Positions 7,965-15,012 are shown, counted from the stretch's first letter. The stretch: 15,845 nucleotides of DNA from UBA668 sp046086305 (GCA_046086305.1 JBJSXI010000029.1:1-15845); one strand, 5' to 3'. Numbers and translations: made by a program. The notes: a model not told the origin generated them from the sequence alone.

Positions 7965-9204
7965 CACAGCCGATCACGAGATTCCCGCCATCGACGTCGA
8001 CGCGGGAGAGTGGCGAGACCTCGTCGCGCGTGGTCGTGCCGAGGGCACGATCGATGCCGATTCCGTGGCACATGTGCTCCGCCACGTCGAACTGACGGGC
8101 GACCTGCTGAACGCGATCACAGCCCACCTCGGCCGTCTCGGTATCACGATCGAGCTCGGCGAGGACGAACTTCTCGACCTCACCCCACCGTCGGGGGTCG
8201 ACCGCTCGGCCGTCGACGAGGCCGAGGGTCTCCTCGCAACCCGTCGCCGCCGACGCACCGGTCGAGCACCTGTGCCGGCCCCTGACGGCCTGAGCGCAGA
8301 CACAGTGCGGCTGTACCTGAAGGAGATCGGTCGGGTCGACCTACTGACGAGCGACGACGAGCGTCGACTGGCGCAAGCGATCGTCGAGGGTAACGACGCC
8401 GCGCATCGACTCGACGAATGCGGCGACGACACCGATCCTGCTGAACGCCGACGGCTGATGAAGGCGGTGCAGATCGGCCAGCGAGCGAAGAGCGAATTGA
8501 TCCAGGCGAACCTCCGTCTCGTCGTCAGCATCGCCAAGCGGTACTCGGGTCGGGGGATGCAGTTCCTCGATCTGATCCAGGAGGGCAACCTCGGTCTGAT
8601 GCGAGCTGTCGATCGATTCGACCACACCAAGGGCTTCAAGTTCTCCACGTATGCAACCTGGTGGATCCGTCAGGCGATCACCCGCAGCATCGCCGATCAG
8701 GCGCGGACGATCCGGATTCCGGTGCACATGGTCGAGCACATGAACCGGGTGCTGCGTACTCAGCGGCAGATGGCACAGGAACTCGAGCGCGAGCCGACGA
8801 TCATCGAACTCGCCGATCGTTGTGCAACCACGCCGGAGCGCATCAAGGAGATCCTTCGCATCGCGCTCGACCCGTTGTCGCTCGACATGCCGATGGGAGA
8901 CGACGACACCAACCTCGGCGAGTTCGTCGCCGATGTCAGTGGTCGCGGTCCGGCGGAGCAGATCGACCAGACGATGCTCCGTGAGGCGGTCGGCAAGGTC
9001 CTCGGCGACCTCACCGACCGTGAGCAGGAGATCGTCCGAATGCGGTTCGGCCTCGACGGCGAGACGCCGCGCACCCTCGAGGACGTCGGCCGGGAGTTCG
9101 GTGTCACCCGCGAGCGGATTCGTCAGATCGAGGCCAAGACGCTCGCCAAGCTGCGCCACCCGATCCACAGTCAACCCCTGCGGGCCTTCCTCGACGAGTC
9201 GTGA
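7948..9204 (+). CDS. rpoD: RNA polymerase primary sigma factor (RpoD/HrdB/SigA type)
   Basis: 418 residues; directs RNA polymerase to housekeeping promoters. Residues 20-80 resemble region 1.1. Region 1.2 starts at SADTVRLYLKEIGRV (116-130). Region 2 is highly conserved: NLRLVVSIAKRY (188-199), FLDLIQEGNLGLMRAV (206-221) and KFSTYATWWIRQAITRSI (231-248), which recognise and melt the -10 element. Region 3 (about 260-335) is present. Region 4 has LTDREQEIVRMRFGL and the helix-turn-helix TLEDVGREFGVTRERIRQIE (377-396), which reads the -35. The non-conserved insert between 1.2 and 2 is short. GTG 7948 is chosen for the GGGAG four bases upstream and because it yields a complete region 1.1. It overlaps dnaG by 17 bases. 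The TANNNT boxes in this window are what such a factor would read. Confidence 0.95.
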   Translation: MEPTTDTADHEIPAIDVDAGEWRDLVARGRAEGTIDADSVAHVLRHVELTGDLLNAITAHLGRLGITIELGEDELLDLTPPSGVDRSAVDEAEGLLATRRRRRTGRAPVPAPDGLSADTVRLYLKEIGRVDLLTSDDERRLAQAIVEGNDAAHRLDECGDDTDPAERRRLMKAVQIGQRAKSELIQANLRLVVSIAKRYSGRGMQFLDLIQEGNLGLMRAVDRFDHTKGFKFSTYATWWIRQAITRSIADQARTIRIPVHMVEHMNRVLRTQRQMAQELEREPTIIELADRCATTPERIKEILRIALDPLSLDMPMGDDDTNLGEFVADVSGRGPAEQIDQTMLREAVGKVLGDLTDREQEIVRMRFGLDGETPRTLEDVGREFGVTRERIRQIEAKTLAKLRHPIHSQPLRAFLDES

Positions 9205-9236
9205 CCGGAGGGCGAGCCGTCGCTGCGACGCCTTGC

Positions 9237-9242
9237 TATCCT
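9237..9242 (+). promoter_or_regulatory. -10 box upstream of the tRNA genes
   Basis: TATCCT ends 11 bases before the mature 5' end of tRNA-Asn, so transcription would start about 4-5 bases upstream of the tRNA. The GC-rich -35 region gives no clear hexamer. Confidence 0.4.
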
Positions 9243-9253
9243 CTCGGTGCCAG

Positions 9254-9329
9254 TCCGAGATAGCTCAGTTGGCAGAGCAGCTGACTGTTAATCAGCGGGT
9301 CGCAGGTTCGAGCCCTGCTCTCGGAGCCA
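9254..9329 (+). tRNA. tRNA-Asn (anticodon GTT)
   Basis: The acceptor arms TCCGAGA (9254-9260) and TCTCGGA (9319-9325) pair perfectly, followed by discriminator G and an encoded CCA (9327-9329). The anticodon stem GCTGA/TCAGC closes a 7-base loop CTGTTAA, with anticodon GTT at 9287-9289. The T arm reads GCAGG-TTCGAGC-CCTGC. The D arm has the usual AGCTCAGTTGG. Confidence 0.96.
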
Positions 9330-9331
9330 CG

Positions 9332-9356
9332 CACAGCCCGCCTCGAGCGGGCTGTG
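9332..9356 (+). terminator. Hairpin after tRNA-Asn
   Basis: A perfect 10-bp stem (CACAGCCCGC with GCGGGCTGTG) closes a 5-base loop CTCGA just after the tRNA. No U-tract follows, so it may be a U-less terminator of the kind common in high-GC actinobacteria or a processing signal that separates the two tRNAs. Confidence 0.55.
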
Positions 9357-9398
9357 TCGCGCAGGGGCGGTGTTGCGTCGGGGGGCCGACCCCGATCC

Positions 9399-9471
9399 GG
9401 GGCGGTAGCTCAGTGGTCAGAGCAGGGGACTCATAATCCCTGGGTCGTGGGTTCGATCCCCACCCGCCCCA
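9399..9471 (+). tRNA. tRNA-Met, elongator (anticodon CAT)
   Basis: Acceptor arms GGGGCGG (9399-9405) and CCGCCCC (9464-9470) pair fully; discriminator A at 9471. The next bases are CCG, so the 3' CCA is not encoded in full. The anticodon loop is CTCATAA with CAT at 9432-9434. The T arm is GTGGG-TTCGATC-CCCAC. Position 1 pairs with 72 and the anticodon stem ends in A-U next to the loop, which argues against an initiator tRNA; the CTCATAA loop favours methionine over the CAU-type isoleucine tRNA. Confidence 0.88.
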
Positions 9472-9545
9472 CCGAGGTGCGGCGGTCGCCGGTGGGGTGC
9501 ACATGAACCCGGTGACCTCTCCGAGGGTCGAACGAACTGGTCTGG

Positions 9546-9551
9546 TACTGT
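9546..9551 (+). promoter_or_regulatory. Probable -10 box of the potD-like operon
   Basis: TACTGT matches TANNNT in the 135-base gap between tRNA-Met and potD. It predicts a leader of roughly 50 bases, with a hairpin at 9563-9584 and a strong Shine-Dalgarno at 9594-9601. The -35 region is not clear. Confidence 0.38.
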
Positions 9552-9562
9552 CCGCCACGTCG

Positions 9563-9584
9563 GGTGGCCCTGGGGACGGGCACC
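9563..9584 (+). promoter_or_regulatory. Leader hairpin upstream of potD-like gene
   Basis: GGTG and CACC plus CCC and GGG pair around a 7-base loop (9571-9577) with one bulged G at 9567. It lies between the predicted transcription start and the ribosome-binding site. It is short and GC-rich, so it may be chance; it does not resemble a riboswitch I recognise. Confidence 0.25.
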
Positions 9585-9593
9585 ATTGGCGTC

Positions 9594-9601
9594 GGGGGAG
9601 G
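9594..9601 (+). promoter_or_regulatory. Ribosome-binding site that fixes the potD start
   Basis: GGGGGAGG lies 5 bases before ATG 9607. It decides against the in-frame TTG at 9586, which lies upstream of this sequence. Confidence 0.75.
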
Positions 9602-9606
9602 ATGTC

Positions 9607-10812
9607 ATGGCATCGGGACCGTTCGATCATCGGGCCGATCGTGGCGCACCGCGGGGGTTCACGAGACGCGAACTGCTCGCTCGCTCGGCCGGGCTCGGTC
9701 TGCTGCTCGGCGGGGTGCCGCTGCTACAGGCCTGTGGCGGCAGCGAGTCCACGAGTAGTGATCCCATCGCCGATGGGCTCGAGCCCGAGGCGGGGCCACT
9801 GCGGATCGTCAACTATGCCGACTATGTGAACCCCGACGTCATCGCAGACTTCGAGGCGCTCTACGGCGTGAAGGTCGAGATCTCCACCTTCGACACCGAC
9901 ACCGAGGCGATCGCCAAGATCTCCTCCGGGGCCATCAAGGCCGATCTCCATCACTCGATGGTCACCTCGTCGGTGAGCAACCTCATCGCTGCCGGCATCC
10001 TGCAGCCGCTGAACCGTTCCTACCTGACGAACTTCGGCAATGTGATCGCCTCGTTCAGCGACCCGTGGTACGACCCGAGTGCCGCATACACGGTGCCGTA
10101 CACGTTCTTCGGCACGGGCATCGGCTACCGGACCGATCGCATCGATCCTGCCGAGATCGAGGCAGAGGGATGGGATGCGCTCTGGAATGCAACCGCGTTC
10201 AAAGGTGAGGTCTCCGTCCTCGACGATGCCCGAGAGACGATCGCCATGGCGCTGCTGAGGGGTGGTGTCACCGATGTGAACACCACCGACCCTGCACTCA
10301 TCGACGCGGCACTCGCTGATCTGCTCGAGCTCGTCGACACCGTCAACGTCAAGGTGAACATCGAGGGATACAAGGACATCCCCGAGGGCGCGACGACGAT
10401 CGCCCACACCTGGAGCGGCGATCTGCTCACGGGTGCCTCGAGCTATCTCCCCGAGGGAACGGATCCCGCGGTGCTCGGCTACTGGCATCCGCCCGCCGAC
10501 CGTTACATCATCACGAACGACTCGATGGGCGTCCTCGCCAGCGCAGAACACCCCGTGCTGGCCCACCTCTACTTGAACTATCTGCTCGACAACGCCGTTG
10601 CCGAGAAGAACTTCAGTTGGGTGGGCTACCTGCCGTGTGTGAGCGCGCTCGATGCCGACTATGTGATCTCTGCCGGCTACGTGCCCGAGACGCTCCGCTC
10701 GGCGCTGCCGACCGCCGACGATGTCGCCCGCGGTCTGGTGCTCCGGCCGCTCGACGCAGACGGCGCAGCGCTGTGGGACGACGCATGGTCGAAGTTCACC
10801 ACCGGTGGCTGA
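9607..10812 (+). CDS. potD: Polyamine-type ABC transporter substrate-binding lipoprotein (PotD family), Tat-exported
   Basis: 401 residues from ATG 9607. The N-terminus has a twin-arginine motif FTRRELL (18-24), a hydrophobic stretch and a lipobox LQAC with Cys43, so the protein should be exported folded by Tat and anchored by lipid outside the membrane. The mature part follows the PotD pattern of family 1 binding proteins: IVNYADYVNPDVIADFEALYG near the start, PYTFFGTGIGYRTDRI, LDDARETIAMAL (the Asp and Glu of DARE match the polyamine amino-group ligands of E. coli PotD) and HTWSGD. Two aromatic ligand positions appear changed: NW becomes NY, and the second-lobe W-x-D becomes T-N-D. The ligand may therefore not be spermidine or putrescine. 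Its stop overlaps the start of the first permease by 8 bases. The symbol is by family resemblance only. Confidence 0.9.
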   Translation: MASGPFDHRADRGAPRGFTRRELLARSAGLGLLLGGVPLLQACGGSESTSSDPIADGLEPEAGPLRIVNYADYVNPDVIADFEALYGVKVEISTFDTDTEAIAKISSGAIKADLHHSMVTSSVSNLIAAGILQPLNRSYLTNFGNVIASFSDPWYDPSAAYTVPYTFFGTGIGYRTDRIDPAEIEAEGWDALWNATAFKGEVSVLDDARETIAMALLRGGVTDVNTTDPALIDAALADLLELVDTVNVKVNIEGYKDIPEGATTIAHTWSGDLLTGASSYLPEGTDPAVLGYWHPPADRYIITNDSMGVLASAEHPVLAHLYLNYLLDNAVAEKNFSWVGYLPCVSALDADYVISAGYVPETLRSALPTADDVARGLVLRPLDADGAALWDDAWSKFTTGG

Positions 10813-11743
10813 CGTCGCGTCGACGAGTGACGCCGGGCTGATTCGTCGCCGCTCCCCAGGCGGCAGTTATTGGTCGTGGTTTGCTGCGCCCGGGGTGATC
10901 TGGTTGACGGTGTTCTTCGTGGTGTCCGTGTACGCGGTCGCCGCCGTCGCGTTCGGTCGGGTCGATCCGCTGCTCAAGACGCCGATCCCGGCGTGGAATC
11001 CCACGTCGTGGCGGGGTGATGCGATGCGCGATGTGCTCGACCGGGTGATCGGTGGCGATCTCGGGCGCGTGGCGCTGCGCACGTTCGGGTTCGTCGGTGC
11101 AGCGCTGGCCGGCTGTGTGGCGATCGGCTACCCGGTCGCCTACTTCGTCGCCCGCGCTGCCGGACGCAGCCGCGGTCTCGTCCTCGGGCTCCTCGTCCTC
11201 CCGTTCTGGATCAGCTACCTCATGCGCATGCTCGCCTGGACCAACCTCCTGCAGGCAGATGGGTACGTCAACCGGGTGCTCGGCTGGGTCGGTCTGGTCG
11301 ACGAGCCGCGTACCTGGCTCGACGGCTCTGCGTCGACGGTCGTCATCGGCCTGGTCTATGGGTATGTGCCCTTCTTCATCTTGCCGATGTTCAGCGCACT
11401 CGAGCGCATCGATGTCCGTTTCATCGAGGCCGCCCGCGACCTCGGAGCCTCGAGGTTCGCCGCCTTCGCGCGGATCACTCTTCCGCTCTCCGTCCCCGGG
11501 CTTCTCGCCGCATCGGTCATCACGGTGCTCCCGATGTTCGGCGACTACTACACCAACTCCTACCTCACGAGTGGGTCACCACGAACCGAGATGATCGGCA
11601 ACCAGATCGAGTTCTTCCTCCGGGGGAGCTCGCAGCCACAAAAGGGCGCCGCACTCGTCCTGCTCCTCATGGGGGCTCTCCTCGTCCTGATGGTGTATTG
11701 CCTCGTCGCGATGCTGCGTCAGCAGAGAGCGATGGAACGGTGA
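10805..11743 (+). CDS. potB: ABC transporter permease, PotB family
   Basis: 312 residues, taken from GTG 10805, which overlaps the potD stop; upstream in-frame starts would lie deep inside potD. About six hydrophobic helices are visible (26-50, 93-116, 123-145, 178-197, 228-250, 281-304). The EAA loop that docks on the ATPase is EAARDLGASRFAAFARITLP (208-227). It forms the membrane channel with the PotC-like partner encoded next. A large extracytoplasmic loop lies at 50-90. No clear Shine-Dalgarno precedes the start, so translational coupling to potD is likely. Confidence 0.9.
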   Translation: MADVASTSDAGLIRRRSPGGSYWSWFAAPGVIWLTVFFVVSVYAVAAVAFGRVDPLLKTPIPAWNPTSWRGDAMRDVLDRVIGGDLGRVALRTFGFVGAALAGCVAIGYPVAYFVARAAGRSRGLVLGLLVLPFWISYLMRMLAWTNLLQADGYVNRVLGWVGLVDEPRTWLDGSASTVVIGLVYGYVPFFILPMFSALERIDVRFIEAARDLGASRFAAFARITLPLSVPGLLAASVITVLPMFGDYYTNSYLTSGSPRTEMIGNQIEFFLRGSSQPQKGAALVLLLMGALLVLMVYCLVAMLRQQRAMER

Positions 11744-12621
11744 ACGGCCCGATCGGAAACGGCACCGCTCGACGGCGACGGCTCCCCGTGCTTGCGGCGC
11801 TCACCTGGCTGTACATCCTGTGGTCGTTGGTGCCGGTGCTGGTCGCCGTGCGGATCTCGTTCAACAGTGGGAAGAGTCGGTCGTCGTTCCAGGAGCCATC
11901 CTTCCGGTGGTACTGGGAGGATCCCACGGCGTCGATTCTGCGCGACGACTCGATGCACGTCGCTCTGCGCAACACGCTCATCCTCGCCGTGCTGTGCATG
12001 GCGATCGCCACTCCGCTCGGGGTTGCCATGGCAATCGGCCTGCAGCGGTGGCGCAGCCGCACGTCGACGGCGGCGAATGGCCTCATGCTGGTCCCGATCG
12101 TCACACCGGAGATTGTCTTTGGTGTGGCGCTCTTCCTCGTGTTCGGTCAGCTCTACACGGGTGTACCCGATGGGCTCACGAGACAGGTCGTCGGCCATGT
12201 CACATTCACCGTGTCGTTCGTCGTCGTGATCGTGCGCGGACGTCTGGTCTCGGTCGGCACGCAGTTCGAGGAGGCCGCCCGAGACCTGGGTGCGACCCGA
12301 CTGCAGGCGATTCGCCTCGTGCTCCTCCCGATGCTGGCGCCCGCCATCTTCGCCAGTGTGATGGTCGTATTCGCCACGTCGGTCGACGATTTCGTGATCT
12401 CGTCGTTCCTCTCGACGGGCGCCGCCACCGAGACCGTGCCGATCCGGATCTACTCGGGCGCCCGGGCCGGATCGACGCCTGCCCTGAATGCCCTCGCCAC
12501 GGTGATGCTCGTGCTCACCCTTGCCGCGGTCTGCCTCGCGGCGCTGGCGATGCGTGCGGCCAATCGACGATCAAGTGCACCGGGCGGTGTCGCCGGCGAT
12601 CTCGCGGCTCTGCGCGTCTGA
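11740..12621 (+). CDS. potC: ABC transporter permease, PotC family
   Basis: 293 residues from GTG 11740, which shares GTGA with the potB stop (4-base overlap, classic coupling); a purine-rich AGAGAG lies about 10 bases upstream. An in-frame TTG at 11698 would lie wholly inside potB and is less likely. The EAA motif is EEAARDLGATRLQAIRLVLLP (begins at 177), and VDDFVISSFLSTG (215-227) is typical of the PotC branch. About six membrane helices. Together with the PotB-like and PotD-like proteins and the minus-strand ATPase it completes a type I importer. It is followed after 84 bases by the Rieske oxygenase gene, which has its own candidate promoter in the gap. Confidence 0.9.
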   Translation: MNGPIGNGTARRRRLPVLAALTWLYILWSLVPVLVAVRISFNSGKSRSSFQEPSFRWYWEDPTASILRDDSMHVALRNTLILAVLCMAIATPLGVAMAIGLQRWRSRTSTAANGLMLVPIVTPEIVFGVALFLVFGQLYTGVPDGLTRQVVGHVTFTVSFVVVIVRGRLVSVGTQFEEAARDLGATRLQAIRLVLLPMLAPAIFASVMVVFATSVDDFVISSFLSTGAATETVPIRIYSGARAGSTPALNALATVMLVLTLAAVCLAALAMRAANRRSSAPGGVAGDLAALRV

Positions 12622-12652
12622 GGTCGGAGGCTGCCCGTCGGGGATGGTGGGA

Positions 12653-12673
12653 TGATCGAGGTCCTCCCGATCA
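12653..12673. promoter_or_regulatory. Inverted repeat, possible operator of the Rieske oxygenase gene
   Basis: TGATCG at 12653-12658 and CGATCA at 12668-12673 form a perfect 6-bp inverted repeat with a 9-base spacer. It ends two bases before the TACCAT -10 box and so covers the -35 region, a typical place for a repressor or activator dimer. No regulator gene is nearby to support it. Confidence 0.3.
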
Positions 12674-12674
12674 C

Positions 12675-12680
12675 TACCAT
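12675..12680 (+). promoter_or_regulatory. Probable -10 box of the Rieske oxygenase gene
   Basis: TACCAT lies 25 bases before ATG 12706 and predicts a leader of about 18 bases that contains the GAGGAG ribosome-binding sequence (12691-12696). This favours ATG 12706 over the upstream in-frame ATG at 12652. Confidence 0.42.
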
Positions 12681-12705
12681 CGACTCGAGCGAGGAGTGGT
12701 GTCGC

Positions 12706-13788
12706 ATGGAAATCCTGAGGACAACATTGGCCGGACGGGACTACCTCAGTGACGAGACGTTCGAACTCGACCGCCAACGCATCTTCCACAACACCTGGAT
12801 CCTCGTCGGACGCAGCGAGCGGCTCGCCCCGGGTGCCCGAGACGTGGTCGACGTGGCAGGGGAGAGCGTGCTGCTCACACGCGATCGCGACGGAGCACTC
12901 CACGCGTTCGCGAATGTCTGCCGCCACCGTGGAGCGCGCCTGTGCGAGTCGCACACGCAGAGCACGCAGGCAACACTGATGTGCCCGTATCACCAGTGGA
13001 CCTACGCGCTCGACGGGCGCCTCGTCGCCACCCCGCGGCTCGATCCGTCAGAGGTCGATCGCCCGGCCCACTCCCTGTGGCCCCATCATGTGTGCGAGTG
13101 GGAGGGCTTCGTGTTCGTCTGTGTCGCCGACGTCGCCCCACCGTTCGACGACTGGCTGGCTGCCGACGCGGGCATCCTGCCCGAGTTGCAGCGATTCGGA
13201 TTCGGTCGGCTTCGGGTCGGTGCCCGAGCCACGAATGTCACGAGAGCGAACTGGAAGGTCGTCGTCGAGAACTACCTCGAATGCCTGCACTGTGCACATG
13301 TGCACCCCGAGTTCGCCGACCTGGTACCCCATTTCGCGACAGGGTCGACCTGGGATGTCAGCCGGCCGACGGGTGGCGTGACACTCGCCCGTGGCACGAC
13401 ATTGTCGACCGCACCGCTCGCTGTGCATCCCATCGCCGGCCTCGACGACGCGGATCTCGACGGGTACTACGGCGGCACGGTCTTCCCGAATGCGTTCATC
13501 GACGCAACGGCATCATGCGTCGTCGTGTCGATGCTCTTTCCCGAGGGCCCCGGCCAGACCCGGATGGAGATGGACTTCCTCTTCGATCCGGCCGCCGTCG
13601 ACCAGGACGCGTTCGATCCGCAGCCGATCGTCGAGTTCAACGAGCTCGTCGCTGCGCAGGACGGTGCCGTGTGCGAGTTGGTGCAGCGCGGGATGTCGTC
13701 GCGGCGGTTCACGAGCGGTGTCCTCACGTCGAAGGACGAGCTGGTCGCCTCGTTCGTTCAGCGTTATCGGGACGCAGTGGCAGGCTGA
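12706..13788 (+). CDS. Rieske non-heme iron oxygenase, alpha subunit (quaternary-amine oxygenase type)
   Basis: 360 residues from ATG 12706, nine bases after GAGGAG. The Rieske 2Fe-2S domain uses CRH (Cys72, His74) and CPYH (Cys93, His96). The catalytic domain has NYLECLHCAHVHPEF (189-203): His195 and His200 are the expected mononuclear iron ligands, with Asp319 in AAQDGAVCE as the third. The N-x-x-E-C-x-H-C-x-x-x-H-P pattern is that of glycine betaine, carnitine, stachydrine and similar oxygenases, which demethylate or cleave N-methylated substrates with O2 and electrons from a reductase. No reductase gene is in the window. The position behind potDBC suggests that the transporter imports its substrate, an inference. 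The last 25 bases overlap the convergent ATPase gene. Confidence 0.92.
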   Translation: MEILRTTLAGRDYLSDETFELDRQRIFHNTWILVGRSERLAPGARDVVDVAGESVLLTRDRDGALHAFANVCRHRGARLCESHTQSTQATLMCPYHQWTYALDGRLVATPRLDPSEVDRPAHSLWPHHVCEWEGFVFVCVADVAPPFDDWLAADAGILPELQRFGFGRLRVGARATNVTRANWKVVVENYLECLHCAHVHPEFADLVPHFATGSTWDVSRPTGGVTLARGTTLSTAPLAVHPIAGLDDADLDGYYGGTVFPNAFIDATASCVVVSMLFPEGPGQTRMEMDFLFDPAAVDQDAFDPQPIVEFNELVAAQDGAVCELVQRGMSSRRFTSGVLTSKDELVASFVQRYRDAVAG

Positions 13789-14861
13789 TCAGCGAGGACC
13801 CGGAGTGCATCGGGTGGAACGGCAACGCTGACCACACGGCCGGGCACGATGTCGGTGGTCGAGCCGTCGTTCGGGGCAACGACGAGAAGTCTCGTGCCAG
13901 CCACTTCGATGTGGATCTGGGTGGACGGACCGGCGAAGACCACATGGGTCGCGATACCGGCGACCGCGTCGTCTGCCGTTCCCCCCGCGCTCGTCGTTTC
14001 CTCCGTGACGAGCCGAAGGCGTTCGGGACGCACGAGGACCGTGCACCGGCCGCGGACGTCGCCGGTCGAGGCTCGGAGGCGCCGGCCGAGCAGCTCGACC
14101 TCGTTCGGTCCGGCGTGTGCCGGCACGAGGTTGGCGAGGCCGAGGAAGTCGGCCACATAGGCGGTGGCGGGATCGTCGTACACGGCAGCTGGCGCGCCGA
14201 CCTGCACCATCCGGCCGTGGTCCATCACTGCGAGGCGGTCGCTCATCGTCAGCGCCTCCTCCTGATCGTGGGTGACGTAGACGAAGGTGATCCCCACCTC
14301 TTGGTGAAGCGTGCGCAGTTCGAGCTGGAGGACCCGGCGCAACTTGGCATCGAGGGCGCCGAGGGGCTCGTCGAGGAGGAGCACCTTGGGGCGCAGTACG
14401 AGCGATCTCGCCAAGGCGACGCGCTGCTGCTGGCCACCCGACAACTGGTGAGGGCGACGTGACTCGAACCCGACGAGGCGGACGAGCTCGAGTGCCTCAC
14501 CGACGCGCCTGGTCTGCTCGGCCTTCGTCGCGTTGGTGAATCGGAGTCCGAAGGCGACGTTCTCGGCGACGCTGCGGTGGGGGAACAGGGCGTAGCTCTG
14601 GAACACGGTGTTCACCGGCCGCCGTTCGGGTGGGACCCCGCACATGTCGCTCCCGTCGATCCGCACTGCGCCATCGTCGGCTTCCTCGAACCCACCGATG
14701 AGTCGGAGAGTCGTGGTCTTGCCGCACCCCGAGGGTCCGAGGAGGGAGAAGAATTCGCCGGGCTCGATGGTCAGGCTGATCGCCTCGAGCACCCGCTGCG
14801 AGCCGTACCACTTCGACAGTTCCGACAGTTCGACTCGTCCGCCCTGCGGTGCTGTGGACAT
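13764..14861 (-). CDS. potA: ABC transporter ATP-binding protein, PotA family
   Basis: 365 residues. It hydrolyses ATP to drive import, presumably with the PotBCD-like proteins on the other strand. Walker A GPSGCGKT (42-49), Q-loop Gln88, signature LSGGQQQRVALARSL (140-154), Walker B VLLLDEP (160-166) and H-loop His198 (VTHDQEEALTMSDR) are all intact. Residues 240-365 form the TOBE regulatory domain typical of PotA, with VRPERLRL near 278-285. ATG 14861 is preferred over an ATG 72 bases further upstream because TACGGT lies 7 bases before it, giving a leaderless start, and because the extra residues are Arg-rich and unlike the family. Its 3' end overlaps the Rieske gene tail to tail by 25 bases. 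Separation of the ATPase from its partners is unusual, since pot genes generally lie in one operon. Confidence 0.94.
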   Translation of the reverse strand: MSTAPQGGRVELSELSKWYGSQRVLEAISLTIEPGEFFSLLGPSGCGKTTTLRLIGGFEEADDGAVRIDGSDMCGVPPERRPVNTVFQSYALFPHRSVAENVAFGLRFTNATKAEQTRRVGEALELVRLVGFESRRPHQLSGGQQQRVALARSLVLRPKVLLLDEPLGALDAKLRRVLQLELRTLHQEVGITFVYVTHDQEEALTMSDRLAVMDHGRMVQVGAPAAVYDDPATAYVADFLGLANLVPAHAGPNEVELLGRRLRASTGDVRGRCTVLVRPERLRLVTEETTSAGGTADDAVAGIATHVVFAGPSTQIHIEVAGTRLLVVAPNDGSTTDIVPGRVVSVAVPPDALRVLADQPATASR

Positions 14862-14868
14862 CGGTCGT

Positions 14869-14874
14869 ACCGTA
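14869..14874 (-). promoter_or_regulatory. -10 box of potA-like gene, leaderless
   Basis: On the minus strand TACGGT is followed by 7 bases and the ATG at 14861. There is no Shine-Dalgarno sequence. It fits the same leaderless pattern as the ppdK, M50 and dnaG starts. Confidence 0.5.
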
Positions 14875-14951
14875 GTCGGATGCCCGCTCCATCGTCGGCG
14901 GGCCCGTGGCACGTCGGAGACTGCTGGCGACACAACAGTCGCCTCATCCCG

Positions 14952-14988
14952 AAAAAACGAAGAACCCCCCGGGAACCGGGGGGTTCTT
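14952..14988 (-). terminator. Strong intrinsic terminator of the Flp pilin gene
   Basis: A perfect 13-bp stem (14960-14972 with 14976-14988) closes a 3-base loop and contains six consecutive C-G pairs. On the minus strand it is followed two bases later by six T residues (14957-14952). It lies 24 bases beyond the pilin stop. Confidence 0.93.
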
Positions 14989-15012
14989 CAAGAGAACGAT
15001 CGCTCGGAGAGG

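Noticed and set aside
9399..9471. Initiator tRNA-fMet
   Set aside because: The first base pair is G-C rather than an initiator-type mismatch, and the anticodon stem lacks three G-C pairs next to the loop.
9586..9606. Upstream TTG start for the PotD-like protein
   Set aside because: It precedes the GGGGGAGG ribosome-binding site, which is correctly spaced for ATG 9607.
9472..9606. Riboswitch before the transporter operon
   Set aside because: Only one short hairpin is visible in the leader; no conserved riboswitch core is recognisable.
9292..9630. Minus-strand frame over the two tRNA genes
   Set aside because: Its sequence is antisense of both tRNAs, giving the spurious RAGLEPATR and GGWGSNPRPRDYES type peptides often misannotated as proteins.
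12652..12705. Upstream ATG start for the Rieske oxygenase
   Set aside because: The extra 18 codons contain the -10 box, the inverted repeat and the Shine-Dalgarno of the ATG at 12706.
12942..14462. 506-codon plus-strand frame across the Rieske gene and the antisense of potA
   Set aside because: It overlaps two genes with intact catalytic motifs; its own translation is Arg-rich with no recognisable domain.
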